A stretch of DNA of 64,000 bases from Vibrio astriarenae (GTDB lineage: Bacteria > Pseudomonadota > Gammaproteobacteria > Enterobacterales > Vibrionaceae). Below the pieces are notes generated by a model. The model searched no databases, was not told where the DNA came from, and saw only the letters and a list, made by a program, of their open reading frames with translations. Positions 1 through 9,241 of this stretch are shown in pieces; positions within the stretch are counted from its first letter, which is position 1, and each line of letters begins with the position of its first letter. The translations under genes and the position numbers were made by a program. The stretch lies in assembly GCF_010587385.1 (NCBI RefSeq), contig NZ_CP047475.1, positions 1-64,000 on the forward strand, written 5' to 3'.

Positions 1-47
1 TGCTGAAGTGGCTTAAGTAGGTGTTCACGTGCGATTGTAAATTTCAT
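1..47 (-). CDS. dnaN: DNA polymerase III beta clamp, N-terminal fragment (cut by window edge)
   Basis: Only the first 15 codons are inside the window. On the minus strand they read MKFTIAREHLLKPLQ, the conserved start of the beta sliding clamp, which tethers the replicative polymerase to DNA. It lies 54 nt downstream of dnaA on the same strand, the usual dnaA-dnaN arrangement. The rest of the gene is outside the window. The short match is distinctive and the context is canonical. Confidence 0.9.
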   Translation of the reverse strand, partial: MKFTIAREHLLKPLQ

Positions 48-101
48 TATTTGCTCTAATCAGTTATCTGAACCGTTTTCTCTAGCTTAACTCGAACTCT
101 G

Positions 102-1508
102 TTAAGACGATAGCGTTCGAATTAGGTTTGAGTAATCTTCTTTGATGTCGTGGCTCTCTTCCCGCAACTGCTGTATCTTGCGGCAAGCATGCAGGACGGT
201 TGTGTGGTCACGGCCGCCAAACGCATCACCTATCTCAGGTAAGCTGTGGTTGGTGAGCTCTTTTGCCAGCGCCATGGCTAACTGACGTGGACGTGCCACC
301 GAGCGAGAACGGCGCTTAGATAACAGGTCTGCGACTTTAATCTTGTAGTATTCAGCGACCGTCTTTTGGATGTTATCGATCGTGACTAACTTTTCTTGTA
401 GCGCGAGCAGATCACGCAGCGCTTCACGTACGAAGTCGATGGTAATAGGACGACCGGTAAAATTCGCATTCGCGATAACTCGGTTCAACGCCCCTTCTAG
501 CTCACGTACATTTGATCGCAGGCGTTTAGCGATAAAGAACGCCACTTCATCAGCCAGGTGGATTTGGTGGTCTTCCGCTTTTTTCATCAAGATCGCAACG
601 CGCGTCTCAAGCTCCGGTGGCTCGATCGCCACGGTGAGGCCCCAACCAAAACGGGATTTAAGACGATCTTCAACGCCGTTAATTTCTTTTGGATAACGAT
701 CCGAAGTAAGGATGATCTGTTGATTACCCTCTAATAGCGCATTGAAGGTATGGAAGAACTCTTCTTGCGATCGCTCTTTGTTAGCGAAGAATTGAATATC
801 ATCGATTAACAGTGCATCGACACTGCGATAGTAGCGTTTAAACTCTTCAATTGCGTTGTTTTGCAGTGCTTTTACCATGTCTTGCACAAATCGCTCAGAG
901 TGCATGTACACCACTTTCGCGTTTGGCTTGTTATCAACGATCGCGTTACCGACCGCATGCAATAGGTGAGTTTTACCCAAGCCAGTACCACCGTATAGAA
1001 ACAGTGGGTTGTATGCCGCGCCTGGGTTATCAGATACCTGACGGGCTGCCGCTAAACCAAGTTGGTTAGATTTACCCTCAACAAAGTTCTTAAAGCGGTG
1101 CTTAGGGTTCACATTTGAGCGGTGGTTAATATCCGCGATCGCCTGAACATCATCATCCCAAGTTTTATGTACAGGTTTACGCGCTTGTAGCTGTGCCGGT
1201 GCTGAAGACTCTGCCGCGACATCAGCAGGTGTGCGAGTCGGTGCAGGCTTTGGCGCTTGAACTGGGCGGCTGCCCACTTCAAAGCGAAGATTCGGTACGT
1301 CATTACCACAGAACTGCTGCAGTAGACGGTTTATGTTATTGAGATATTTGTCGCGAACCCAATCGAGAACGAAACGGTTAGGCGCAAATAGCGTCAACGT
1401 GTTGTCGTTTAATTCAGCCTGTAAAGGACGAACCCACATACTGAATTCAGTAGCAGGTAACTCCTCTTGGAGCTGCTGCATAACTTGCAACCAAAGCGAA
1501 GATGACAC
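102..1508 (-). CDS. dnaA: Chromosomal replication initiator protein DnaA
   Basis: DnaA is the AAA+ ATPase that binds DnaA boxes and melts oriC. Four domains are visible: an N-terminal DnaB/DiaA-interacting domain (about residues 1-85), a Pro/Ala-rich linker (about 85-125), an ATPase core with Walker A GGTGLGKT (about 173-180) and Walker B LLIDDIQF, and a C-terminal DNA-binding domain with the [11 protein letters not shown] signature. I place the start at a GTG at 1508, giving 468 residues beginning MSSSLWLQ. A GAGTGGGG ribosome-binding sequence lies just upstream, and E. coli dnaA also starts with GTG. An in-frame TTG at 1523 is possible but would consume that ribosome-binding site. dnaN follows, probably in one operon. 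The promoter region carries at least one perfect DnaA box, consistent with autoregulation. Confidence 0.97.
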   Translation of the reverse strand: MSSSLWLQVMQQLQEELPATEFSMWVRPLQAELNDNTLTLFAPNRFVLDWVRDKYLNNINRLLQQFCGNDVPNLRFEVGSRPVQAPKPAPTRTPADVAAESSAPAQLQARKPVHKTWDDDVQAIADINHRSNVNPKHRFKNFVEGKSNQLGLAAARQVSDNPGAAYNPLFLYGGTGLGKTHLLHAVGNAIVDNKPNAKVVYMHSERFVQDMVKALQNNAIEEFKRYYRSVDALLIDDIQFFANKERSQEEFFHTFNALLEGNQQIILTSDRYPKEINGVEDRLKSRFGWGLTVAIEPPELETRVAILMKKAEDHQIHLADEVAFFIAKRLRSNVRELEGALNRVIANANFTGRPITIDFVREALRDLLALQEKLVTIDNIQKTVAEYYKIKVADLLSKRRSRSVARPRQLAMALAKELTNHSLPEIGDAFGGRDHTTVLHACRKIQQLREESHDIKEDYSNLIRTLSS

Positions 1509-1871
1509 GGTGACCCCACTCAATAGATAATAAACTTGGAAAGACCCACAATTTTACCTGTTGATAACTAAGATCGCCAGTGAATGATCGGTCGTTCAGT
1601 GAATAAGATCGAAGTTATTCACAGATATTTTGTCGAAAAAGCAGAGATCATCACATCGATCACCCAGATTACTCACAATATGATCCACATTCAGGCGTTT
1701 TTCCCCAGATCCTGATTTTGGTGATAAGTCTGTGAATGAAGCGGATCGATGGGCCGTTTTGCGACCAACTTCAACTTATTACTATGCAACATACGTTATG
1801 CCACAAAGTTATTTATTCAAACGTAATAAGAAAACGTAGTATCACTGGCTACATAATTAAGGAGTTGTATT
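1509..1871. promoter_or_regulatory. Divergent dnaA / amino acid transporter promoter region with DnaA box
   Basis: This 363-bp divergent intergenic region carries a perfect DnaA box TTATTCACA at 1615-1623 and near-matches TTACTCACA at 1669-1677 and TGATCCACA at 1681-1689. Several GATC (Dam/SeqA) sites lie around 1570-1740. The arrangement fits autoregulation of dnaA and sequestration after initiation, as known in E. coli. I could not fix the -35/-10 elements of either gene with confidence. Confidence 0.7.
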
Positions 1872-2618
1872 ATGAAAAACTGGATGAAGGCAGCTATCGC
1901 TGCAATCGCACTTTCTGCTGCCACTGTGCAAGCAGCCACGGATGTTAAAGTCGGCATGTCTGGTCGCTATTTCCCATTTACTTTTGTTAAGCAAGATCAG
2001 CTACAAGGTTTTGAAGTCGATCTATGGGATGAGATCGGTCGCCGTAACGATTACAACGTTGAATATGTGACTGCGAACTTCTCTGGTTTGTTCGGCCTGC
2101 TTGAAACTGGTCGTATTGATACAATCTCAAACCAGATCACGATGACCGACGCTCGCAAAGCGAAATACCTATTTGCTGACCCATATGTGGTCGATGGCGC
2201 GCAAATTACCGTGCGTAAAGGTAACGACAGCATCAAGAGCATCGATGATTTGGCAGGTAAAACGGTAGCGGTAAATCTAGGCTCAAACTTCGAGCAACTG
2301 CTGCGTGACCGTGATACTGAAAACCAAATCAACATCAAAACCTACGACACAGGCATCGAACACGATGTGGCCCTGGGTCGCGCTGATGCGTTTGTCATGG
2401 ATCGCCTTTCTGCACTAGAGCTGATCAAGAAGACCGGCCTGCCACTGCAGCTTACTGGTGAACCGTTTGAGACCATCGAAAATGGCTGGCCATTTGTGAA
2501 CAATGATCGCGGTAATGAGTTGCGTGATGACGTCAACAAAGCACTGTCAGCGATGCGTGAAGACGGCACTCTGGCTAAGATTTCCGAAAAATGGTTTGGT
2601 GCTGACATTACAAAATAG
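1872..2618 (+). CDS. Polar amino acid ABC transporter, periplasmic binding protein
   Basis: This 248-residue protein has an N-terminal signal peptide (Lys/Met start, Ala-rich core, cleavage near VQAATD, about residue 21). It then has a type II periplasmic binding fold of the SBP_bac_3 family: GFEVDLWDEIGRR near the start, a hinge around VAVNLGSNFEQ and a C-terminal EKWFG motif. It should capture a polar amino acid in the periplasm and hand it to the permease and ATPase encoded next. A GGAG ribosome-binding site precedes the ATG. An attenuating hairpin directly after the gene would give more binding protein than membrane subunits. The sequence resembles the cystine/glutamine class, but substrate cannot be read from it. 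Confidence 0.9.
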   Translation: MKNWMKAAIAAIALSAATVQAATDVKVGMSGRYFPFTFVKQDQLQGFEVDLWDEIGRRNDYNVEYVTANFSGLFGLLETGRIDTISNQITMTDARKAKYLFADPYVVDGAQITVRKGNDSIKSIDDLAGKTVAVNLGSNFEQLLRDRDTENQINIKTYDTGIEHDVALGRADAFVMDRLSALELIKKTGLPLQLTGEPFETIENGWPFVNNDRGNELRDDVNKALSAMREDGTLAKISEKWFGADITK

Positions 2619-2662
2619 CACCATATGAGTGACCACTCACTTTAACTTGATGTTTTATTCCA

Positions 2663-2690
2663 GGTGGGATTCTCGGATCCCGCCTTTTTC
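2663..2690 (+). terminator. Intercistronic hairpin after the binding-protein gene
   Basis: The arms GGTGGGAT and ATCCCGCC pair across a 6-nt loop (one G-U pair) and are followed by TTTTT. The hairpin lies between the binding-protein and permease genes, so it is probably a partial terminator that lowers downstream expression. Confidence 0.8.
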
Positions 2691-2709
2691 TTTTATTTAA
2701 GGGAAAGTC

Positions 2710-3381
2710 ATGGGTTTCGATTTTAACTACATGCTCGAACTGATGCCGATTCTCCTCAAGTACCTAGGTACGACGATGGAGATGGCAGTATGGGGACTGA
2801 TCTTCTCACTCATCTTGGCAGTCATTATCGCCAACATTCGAGTGTTTAAAATTCCAGTGCTCAATCAACTTAGCCAGCTTTACATTAGCTTCTTTCGCGG
2901 CACGCCTCTTTTAGTTCAACTGTTTCTTCTTTATTACGGTCTGCCACAGATCTTCCCTTTTCTGGTTGGACTCGATGCCTTTAGCGCTTCCGTGATCGGC
3001 TTAACGCTACACTTTGCTGCTTATAAAGCAGAGAGCATACGTGCCGCCATTATCGGTATTGACCGCAGCCAAATGGAAGCAAGTCTATCAGTAGGCATGA
3101 CTACCTCACAGGCGATGCGTCGCATTATCTTGCCGCAAGCTACGCGTGTGGCTCTGCCCTCTTTGATGAACTATTTCATCGATATGATTAAGTCAACATC
3201 ACTCGCCTTTACGTTGGGTGTGGCTGAAATTATGGCCCGTGCACAGATGGAAGCGGCTTCTAGCTTTCGTTTCTTCGAAGCCTTCCTAGCGGTTGCACTC
3301 ATTTACTGGGCTGTGGTTATCGTGCTCACTCGAGTACAGATTTGGGCTGAAGAGAAATTGAATAAGGCGTATGTAAGATGA
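2710..3381 (+). CDS. Polar amino acid ABC transporter, permease
   Basis: This 223-residue inner-membrane protein of the HisM/GlnP family has about five hydrophobic segments. The N-terminal conserved element ([19 protein letters not shown], about residues 62-80) and the EAA-type coupling loop ([23 protein letters not shown], about 121-143) are both clear. It forms the membrane channel and docks the ATPase through the EAA loop. Its stop overlaps the start of the ATPase gene by 4 nt (ATGA), which implies translational coupling. Confidence 0.93.
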   Translation: MGFDFNYMLELMPILLKYLGTTMEMAVWGLIFSLILAVIIANIRVFKIPVLNQLSQLYISFFRGTPLLVQLFLLYYGLPQIFPFLVGLDAFSASVIGLTLHFAAYKAESIRAAIIGIDRSQMEASLSVGMTTSQAMRRIILPQATRVALPSLMNYFIDMIKSTSLAFTLGVAEIMARAQMEAASSFRFFEAFLAVALIYWAVVIVLTRVQIWAEEKLNKAYVR

Positions 3382-4112
3382 TTAAGCTGAACAATATCCA
3401 CAAGTCCTTTGGCGATACCGAAGTACTAAAAGGCGTGAGCTTTGACATCCAACAGGGCGAGATCATTGTCATCATTGGATCAAGCGGCACCGGGAAATCA
3501 ACCCTGTTGCGCTGTGTTAACTTTTTAGAGCAAGCCGACCAAGGTTCAATCAGCATCGACGATATTGAGGTGGATGCACAAAACCACAGTAAGTCAGAGG
3601 TTCTCGCCCTGCGTCGTAAGACGGGCTTTGTATTCCAAAACTACGCCCTGTTTGCTCATATGACAGCACGCCAGAATATTGCTGAAGGTCTTGTTACTGT
3701 GCGCGGCTGGAAAAAAGAGCAAGCCCATGAACGAGCTCAGCAAATTTTGGACGATATCGGCCTCGGTGATAAAGGTGACAGCTACCCTGCCGCTCTATCA
3801 GGTGGTCAGCAACAGCGTGTCGGTATTGGTCGTGCAATGGCGTTACAACCAGAGCTGCTACTTTTCGATGAACCGACATCCGCCCTTGACCCAGAATGGG
3901 TGGGTGAAGTTCTTAACCTCATGAAAAAACTCGCCACCCAGCATCAAACCATGCTAGTGGTCACTCATGAGATGCAATTTGCTAAAGAGGTCGCTGACCG
4001 AGTGATCTTTATGGCAGAAGGCAACATTGTCGAGCAAGGTTCTCCACAGGATATTTTTGACAATCCACAGGATCCTCGTTTGCGCAAGTTCCTAAACCAA
4101 GTCGGAGCCTAA
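3378..4112 (+). CDS. Polar amino acid ABC transporter, ATPase
   Basis: This 244-residue cytoplasmic ATP-binding subunit shows Walker [10 protein letters not shown] (about residues 34-42), the Q-loop in VFQNYALF, the ABC signature [11 protein letters not shown], Walker [13 protein letters not shown] and the switch His in VVTHEM. Length and motifs are typical of the GlnQ/HisP family. It completes the binding protein-permease-ATPase operon starting at 1872. A weak AAGGATC/GATCCTT hairpin at 4115-4142 follows and may end the transcript. Confidence 0.95.
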   Translation: MIKLNNIHKSFGDTEVLKGVSFDIQQGEIIVIIGSSGTGKSTLLRCVNFLEQADQGSISIDDIEVDAQNHSKSEVLALRRKTGFVFQNYALFAHMTARQNIAEGLVTVRGWKKEQAHERAQQILDDIGLGDKGDSYPAALSGGQQQRVGIGRAMALQPELLLFDEPTSALDPEWVGEVLNLMKKLATQHQTMLVVTHEMQFAKEVADRVIFMAEGNIVEQGSPQDIFDNPQDPRLRKFLNQVGA

Positions 4113-4140
4113 ACAAGGATCATCTTAGATCGAAAGATCC

Positions 4141-4168
4141 TTGAGATTTTGTTTTGTCTCCGTATAAT
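4141..4168 (+). promoter_or_regulatory. Candidate sigma70 promoter, distal, upstream of rpmH
   Basis: TTGAGA at 4141-4146 and TATAAT at 4163-4168 are separated by 16 bp. It lies in the 286-bp gap between the ABC transporter and rpmH and would act with the second promoter below. It overlaps the possible transporter terminator. Confidence 0.55.
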
Positions 4169-4245
4169 CGCCCGACCGGAATTGTCACCACTATGAATAT
4201 TGACGCCTAAGTTGATATTTCATACCACTGACACAGAATCTGTGA

Positions 4246-4274
4246 TTGACAGTAAATGTGACAGTGATTACAAT
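4246..4274 (+). promoter_or_regulatory. Strong sigma70 promoter of the rpmH-rnpA operon
   Basis: A perfect -35 TTGACA (4246-4251) is followed after exactly 17 bp by a near-perfect -10 TACAAT (4269-4274). It lies about 125 bp upstream of rpmH, as expected for a highly expressed ribosomal protein gene. Confidence 0.85.
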
Positions 4275-4398
4275 TCCGCCTCTTTGTTGAGAGGCGTCGG
4301 TACTTAACGCTACCTTTCCTCTTATATATAAGAAGAAAGCAATAGCCGCCCACGCCGGGTTAACATTGACCTAAAACTGATCAGTAAAGGTATATATC

Positions 4399-4533
4399 AT
4401 GAAACGCACTTTTCAACCTTCAGTTCTAAAGCGCAAGCGTACTCACGGTTTCCGTGCACGCATGGCGACTAAGAACGGTCGTAAAGTAATTAATGCACGT
4501 CGTGCAAAAGGCCGTGCGCGCCTTTCAAAATAA
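4399..4533 (+). CDS. rpmH: 50S ribosomal protein L34
   Basis: This 44-residue, very basic protein begins [19 protein letters not shown] and ends GRARLSK, the canonical L34 sequence and length. It binds 23S rRNA in the large subunit. It is the first gene of the rpmH-rnpA-yidD-yidC cluster, behind the strong promoter at 4246-4274. Confidence 0.98.
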   Translation: MKRTFQPSVLKRKRTHGFRARMATKNGRKVINARRAKGRARLSK

Positions 4534-4545
4534 TTCGCGATTATT

Positions 4546-4902
4546 TTGAATAAGTACGCATTCAATCGGGAGTTACGCTTGTTAACTCCCGAGCATTACC
4601 AAAATGTCTTCAAGCAAGCTCACCGAGCTGGCTCACCTCATTTCACTATCATTGCTCGAGAAAACTCTCTTTCTCACCCAAGACTTGGCCTCGCCGTTCC
4701 TAAAAAGCAAATCAAGACTGCGCCCGCTCGCAACCGCTTTAAACGTATAGCGCGAGAAAGCTTCCGTTTACGTCAGCACAAACTTCCTAACAAAGATTTT
4801 GTTGTCATTGCCAAAAAAAGCGCCCAAGATCTCAGCAACGAAGAAATGTTCAAGCTATTTGATAAGTTATGGCGCCGTCTTTCTCGCCCCTCGCGTGGCT
4901 AG
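4546..4902 (+). CDS. rnpA: Ribonuclease P protein component
   Basis: RnpA is the 118-residue protein cofactor of the RNase P ribozyme, which matures tRNA 5' ends. The family hallmark [14 protein letters not shown] is clear at about residues 61-74, preceded by [13 protein letters not shown]. The start is a TTG at 4546, 12 nt after the rpmH stop, which suggests coupled translation with L34. The 3' end overlaps yidD by 34 nt. Length is normal. Confidence 0.96.
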   Translation: MNKYAFNRELRLLTPEHYQNVFKQAHRAGSPHFTIIARENSLSHPRLGLAVPKKQIKTAPARNRFKRIARESFRLRQHKLPNKDFVVIAKKSAQDLSNEEMFKLFDKLWRRLSRPSRG

Positions 4903-5123
4903 CAATAGCCCTAGTCTATCTGTATAGATGGATTATTAGTCCTATAATTGGGCCGCGTTGTCGCTTCACCCCAACTTGCTCAATGTATGCCATTGAAGCA
5001 TTGAAAGCTCACGGTTTTTTAAAAGGTTGTTGGTTATCTGGCCAACGTCTATTAAAATGCCACCCAATGAATGATGGCGGGTATGACCCCGTCCCACCGC
5101 CCAAAAACAAAGACAGAGATTAA
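4869..5123 (+). CDS. yidD: Membrane protein insertion efficiency factor YidD
   Basis: This 84-residue protein has the family core [23 protein letters not shown] with its three conserved cysteines and the C-terminal [16 protein letters not shown]. It is thought to sit at the inner face of the membrane and help YidC/Sec-dependent insertion. It overlaps the end of rnpA in another frame and is followed 6 nt later by yidC, the standard order. Confidence 0.95.
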   Translation: MAPSFSPLAWLAIALVYLYRWIISPIIGPRCRFTPTCSMYAIEALKAHGFLKGCWLSGQRLLKCHPMNDGGYDPVPPPKNKDRD

Positions 5124-5129
5124 ACAACG

Positions 5130-6743
5130 ATGGATTCTCAACGTAATATTCTGTTAATCGCTTTGGCTTTGGTCTCTTTCCTACTCTTCCAACAATGGAA
5201 TGTAGAGAAGAATCCAGCGCCTCAGACGCAGCAGACACAATCAAACAGCACACTGCCTGCCCCAGGGTTTGCTGACGATCTCGACCCAATGCCTTCGCAG
5301 CAAGCTTCAGCGAAAACGATTACCGTGACCACTGACGTATTGACTCTGTCAATCGACACTGTCGGCGGTGATATTGTTGCAGCTGATCTAAACAACTACG
5401 CTGCTGAGCTAGAATCTGAAGAACGTTTTGTTCTGCTACAAAATGAGCAAAATCATCAGTTCATCGCACAAAGCGGTCTAGTGGGTCCACAAGGCGTTGA
5501 CCGCAGCAGCACAGACCGCCCGACGTACTCTGTTTCTGCAGATAGCTTTGCGCTTGCAGACGGCCAAGATGAACTTGTGATTCCAATGTCATACACAGAA
5601 AATGGCATTGAGTACATTAAGACTTTCGCACTGAAACGCGGCAACTACGCAATTGATGTCTCTTACGACATCGTGAACAACTCTGGCAGTACAGCAAATG
5701 TGGGTATGTACGCACACCTTCGTCAGAACGTCACAGATTCAGGTGGTAGCCTAACCATGCCAACGTACGCTGGTGGTGCTTACTCAACTGAAGATACTCG
5801 CTACAAAAAATACAGCTTTGACGATATGCAAAGCCGCAACCTATCTCTGAACCTGCCAAATGGTCAGGGTTGGGCTGCGATGATTCAGCACTACTTCGCA
5901 ACGGCGTGGATCCCACGTGATGAACCAGGTACAAGCCTGTACACGCGCGTGATCGGCAACCTTGGTGACATCGGTGTTCGCATGCCTAACAAAGCGATTG
6001 CTGATGGCGGTGAAGCTCAATTCAAAGCAACGCTATGGGCTGGTCCTAAGCTACAAAGCGAAATGGCTGACACTGCACCAAACCTAGACCTCGTAGTTGA
6101 TTACGGCTGGCTATGGTTCATCGCTAAACCACTGCACACTCTGCTTTCATTTATTCAAGGCTTTGTCGGCAACTGGGGTCTAGCAATCATTGGCCTAACC
6201 TTTATTGTTCGTGGTGCGATGTACCCACTAACAAAAGCTCAATACACATCGATGGCAAAAATGCGCATGCTTCAGCCTAAGCTACAAGCAATGCGTGAGC
6301 GTCTAGGCGATGATCGCCAACGTATGAGCCAAGAGATGATGGAGCTGTATAAGAAAGAAAAAGTGAACCCACTGGGTGGCTGTCTTCCTCTTATCCTCCA
6401 AATGCCAATCTTCATCGCTCTATACTGGGCGCTAATGGAATCTGTGGAGCTACGTCACGAGCAGTTCCTATGGCTACAAGATTTGGCAGCAATGGACCCA
6501 TACTTCATCCTACCGCTACTGATGGGTGCAAGTATGTTCATCATTCAAAAGATGAGCCCAACAACGGTAACGGATCCAATGCAGCAGAAGATCATGACCT
6601 TCATGCCAGTGATGTTCACGTTCTTCTTCCTATGGTTCCCATCAGGCCTAGTGCTTTACTGGTTAACGTCAAACATTGTGACGCTGATCCAGCAAACACT
6701 GATCTACAAATCTCTTGAGAAGAAAGGTCTACACTCTAAGTAA
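5130..6743 (+). CDS. yidC: Membrane protein insertase YidC
   Basis: This 537-residue YidC/Oxa1 insertase begins with an N-terminal membrane anchor (about residues 5-22). A large periplasmic beta domain follows to about residue 330, then five C-terminal transmembrane segments with [22 protein letters not shown], a basic cytoplasmic loop and [20 protein letters not shown]. It inserts and folds inner-membrane proteins, including ATP synthase subunit c. Length matches gammaproteobacterial YidC. A strong terminator follows. Confidence 0.97.
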   Translation: MDSQRNILLIALALVSFLLFQQWNVEKNPAPQTQQTQSNSTLPAPGFADDLDPMPSQQASAKTITVTTDVLTLSIDTVGGDIVAADLNNYAAELESEERFVLLQNEQNHQFIAQSGLVGPQGVDRSSTDRPTYSVSADSFALADGQDELVIPMSYTENGIEYIKTFALKRGNYAIDVSYDIVNNSGSTANVGMYAHLRQNVTDSGGSLTMPTYAGGAYSTEDTRYKKYSFDDMQSRNLSLNLPNGQGWAAMIQHYFATAWIPRDEPGTSLYTRVIGNLGDIGVRMPNKAIADGGEAQFKATLWAGPKLQSEMADTAPNLDLVVDYGWLWFIAKPLHTLLSFIQGFVGNWGLAIIGLTFIVRGAMYPLTKAQYTSMAKMRMLQPKLQAMRERLGDDRQRMSQEMMELYKKEKVNPLGGCLPLILQMPIFIALYWALMESVELRHEQFLWLQDLAAMDPYFILPLLMGASMFIIQKMSPTTVTDPMQQKIMTFMPVMFTFFFLWFPSGLVLYWLTSNIVTLIQQTLIYKSLEKKGLHSK

Positions 6744-6768
6744 CCTTTGAGCTTAAAGAAATTCTAAG

Positions 6769-6794
6769 AAAGGCGGCCAAAAGGTCGCCTTTTT
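6769..6794 (+). terminator. Rho-independent terminator after yidC
   Basis: A 10-bp stem (AAAGGCGGCC with GGTCGCCTTT, one G-U pair) with an AAAA loop runs into a T-rich tail. It ends the rpmH-yidC transcript. Confidence 0.9.
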
Positions 6795-6869
6795 GTTTTT
6801 CGCTGATTACAATTCTTCACATTACATTTAAATGGTGCCTATTGGCGCCATAGCGTTTAAGGTCATCCT

Positions 6870-8231
6870 ATGACAACAGAGACTATTGTTGCTCAAGCTA
6901 CCGCGACCGGTCGTGGTGGCGTTGGTATCATTCGAGTTTCCGGCCCAAAGGCCAATGATGTAGCGCTTGCCGTAACCGGTAAGACCCTCAAGCCACGTTA
7001 CGCTGAATACCTGCCCTTCAAAACGGCTGACGGTGTTGAGCTCGACCAAGGCATTGCCTTGTACTTCCCTAACCCACACTCATTCACTGGTGAAGACGTG
7101 CTTGAACTGCAGGGGCATGGCGGCCCAGTGGTGATGGACATGCTCATCAAGCGTATTCTTGAGATAGAAGGAGTGCGTCCAGCCAGACCTGGTGAATTCT
7201 CAGAGCGCGCGTTCTTGAATGACAAGATGGACCTCACTCAGGCTGAAGCGATTGCAGATTTGATTGATGCGAGCTCAGAAGAAGCAGCGAAATCAGCCCT
7301 TCAATCACTGCAAGGTCAGTTCTCCAAGCGTATCAATACGCTGGTGGAGTCTCTTATCCATCTACGCATCTATGTAGAGGCTGCCATCGATTTCCCAGAA
7401 GAAGAGATCGATTTTCTGGCTGACGGTAAAGTCGCCGGTGATCTGCAACAAATCATCGACAACCTTGATGCAGTAAGAATGGAAGCCAATCAAGGTGCCA
7501 TCATGCGTGAAGGCATGAAAGTGGTGATCGCAGGCCGCCCAAATGCAGGCAAATCGAGCCTGCTCAATGCGCTCTCAGGCAAAGAGTCTGCAATCGTGAC
7601 AGACATCGCAGGGACCACGCGTGACGTCCTTAGAGAGCACATTCACATCGACGGTATGCCTTTACATATTATTGATACTGCAGGCTTGCGTGATGCCTCT
7701 GATGAGGTTGAAAAGATTGGTATCGAGCGCGCTTGGGATGAAATCGAGCAAGCTGACCGCGTGCTATTCATGGTCGATGGCACGACGACCGATGCAACCG
7801 ATCCGAAAGAGATTTGGCCAGACTTTGCCGATCGACTGCCTGACAATATGGGGATCACCGTGATTCGCAACAAGGTTGATCAAACCCAAGAAGAGCTCGG
7901 TATCTGTCACGTCAATTCCCCTACATTAATTCGCCTGTCAGCGAAAACGGGACAAGGGGTGGATGCCCTGCGAACTCATCTCAAAGAGTGTATGGGCTTT
8001 GCGGGCAACAGTGAGGGTGGCTTTATGGCGCGTCGTCGTCACTTAGACGCCCTAGAAAAAGCCGCTCAACACCTCGATATAGGCCAGACGCAACTGGAAG
8101 GCTATATGGCAGGTGAGATCCTGGCAGAAGAACTGCGTATTGCTCAGCAGCACCTTAATGAGATCACGGGAGAGTTCAGCTCAGACGACCTACTTGGCCG
8201 TATTTTCTCTTCATTCTGTATCGGCAAATAA
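6870..8231 (+). CDS. mnmE: tRNA uridine-5-carboxymethylaminomethyl synthesis GTPase MnmE
   Basis: With MnmG, this 453-residue protein modifies the wobble uridine of several tRNAs. It has an N-terminal tetrahydrofolate-binding domain (about 1-118), a helical domain, an inserted G domain (about 215-375) with G1 GRPNAGKSS and G3 DTAGLRD, and the invariant C-terminal CIGK that supplies the catalytic cysteine. Length is typical. mnmG, its partner, lies just across oriC. Confidence 0.97.
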   Translation: MTTETIVAQATATGRGGVGIIRVSGPKANDVALAVTGKTLKPRYAEYLPFKTADGVELDQGIALYFPNPHSFTGEDVLELQGHGGPVVMDMLIKRILEIEGVRPARPGEFSERAFLNDKMDLTQAEAIADLIDASSEEAAKSALQSLQGQFSKRINTLVESLIHLRIYVEAAIDFPEEEIDFLADGKVAGDLQQIIDNLDAVRMEANQGAIMREGMKVVIAGRPNAGKSSLLNALSGKESAIVTDIAGTTRDVLREHIHIDGMPLHIIDTAGLRDASDEVEKIGIERAWDEIEQADRVLFMVDGTTTDATDPKEIWPDFADRLPDNMGITVIRNKVDQTQEELGICHVNSPTLIRLSAKTGQGVDALRTHLKECMGFAGNSEGGFMARRRHLDALEKAAQHLDIGQTQLEGYMAGEILAEELRIAQQHLNEITGEFSSDDLLGRIFSSFCIGK

Positions 8232-8238
8232 CCTCAAT

Positions 8239-8265
8239 GGGAAGGCCGATCGCCTTCCCTCTCCA
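8239..8265 (+). terminator. Hairpin after mnmE
   Basis: GGGAAGGC and GCCTTCCC form a perfect 8-bp stem with a 5-nt loop, followed by a pyrimidine-rich stretch with TTTT some bases later. It is probably a terminator with a weak U-tract. Confidence 0.65.
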
Positions 8266-8328
8266 TTTTCGGTCTAGACGCCTCTTACTCCGTTAGTGAG
8301 CCGTGGCGATCAACAAAAGGAAGTAACT

Positions 8329-8766
8329 ATGATCCACATTATTACCGGGAGTACATTAGGCGGCGCAGAATACGTCGGTGATCATCTCAGTGATATTCTT
8401 CAACAACACAACCTCGAAACTCAGATACATAACCAACCTTCAGCCGAAGAGATAGAGAACAGCGGTATCTGGCTTATCATCACCTCGACACATGGTGCAG
8501 GTGAATACCCTGATAACATCCAGCCTTTCATTCAGTCACTGCAAGATACGCCACCACGTATGAGTGACGTCAAGTATGCGGTGATTGCTATCGGCGACTC
8601 TAGCTACGATACTTTCTGCGCTGCGGGCAAGCATGCCGATGAGTTGTTAGAGGATATTGGTGGAACACGTATCGCTGACAGCCTGCTTATCGATATTCTT
8701 GAACAAGCGGTTCCAGAAGATGCGGCAGAGGCATGGATCAAGGATAGAATCGAGCAATTCAAATAG
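8329..8766 (+). CDS. mioC: FMN-binding protein MioC (flavodoxin-like)
   Basis: This 145-residue flavodoxin-fold protein has the FMN phosphate loop in [12 protein letters not shown] near the N-terminus, [12 protein letters not shown] and [13 protein letters not shown], all typical of MioC. In E. coli it is linked to biotin synthase electron transfer, and its transcription runs toward oriC. I use the ATG at 8329 because AAGGAAG lies 5 nt upstream. An upstream GTG at 8296 would add 11 residues absent from the family. It directly flanks oriC. Confidence 0.94.
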   Translation: MIHIITGSTLGGAEYVGDHLSDILQQHNLETQIHNQPSAEEIENSGIWLIITSTHGAGEYPDNIQPFIQSLQDTPPRMSDVKYAVIAIGDSSYDTFCAAGKHADELLEDIGGTRIADSLLIDILEQAVPEDAAEAWIKDRIEQFK

Positions 8767-8793
8767 CGCACATGTCCAAGAGCACTTTCGAAA

Positions 8794-8819
8794 AACAGTC
8801 CTTTGGGGCTGTTTTTTTT
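8794..8819 (+). terminator. Terminator after mioC
   Basis: AACAGTCC pairs with GGGCTGTT (one G-U pair) across a TTTG loop, followed by a run of T. It would limit transcription from mioC into oriC, whose first DnaA box starts at 8825. Confidence 0.85.
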
Positions 8820-9155
8820 CGGATTGTGAATAACTTTCTAGATATCGAAGTGTTCAAGTGTTGTTATTTTAGCCAAACCACCTGTGGATAACTAGTCAAG
8901 TTTCCTCTGATCAAACTATAGTTATCCAAATAATAACTTTAGACCTTGCCACCCCCTGTGCATAACCCACCTTTTTGATCCCAGCTAATCCTCAACCTGA
9001 TCAAAATAAGATCACAAGAAATGATCGCCTCAAGCTCTATGATCCTGTTGATCATTTTTGACTTATCCACAGAGATCGCGATCCCTAATAATAGATCCAA
9101 TAAAAGATCTATATATAGATCTTATATATATTTAATTTGGATCTCTCGAGACAAA
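8820..9155. other. oriC: Origin of replication oriC, chromosome 1
   Basis: The mioC-mnmG gap holds four DnaA boxes in the E. coli arrangement (mirror image): R1-like TTATCCACA at 9063-9071, R2-like TGTGCATAA at 8957-8965, R3-like TTATCCAAA at 8922-8930 and R4-like TGTGGATAA at 8883-8891. A further TGTGAATAA lies at 8825-8833. Beside R1 on the mnmG side is a very AT-rich stretch (about 9085-9150) with repeated GATCT-containing 13-mer-like units and TATATATA, the likely unwinding element. GATC sites are dense from about 8975 to 9145, giving targets for Dam and SeqA. DnaA, ParA and ParB are all encoded nearby. Confidence 0.95.
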
Positions 9156-9241
9156 AATCACAAAACCGATGTTATCGTTCTTAGAAAAGAGGTAAAATAC
9201 CGCTCTTTTATTTTATCTACTTGAATACCTGAGGTCGGTTC

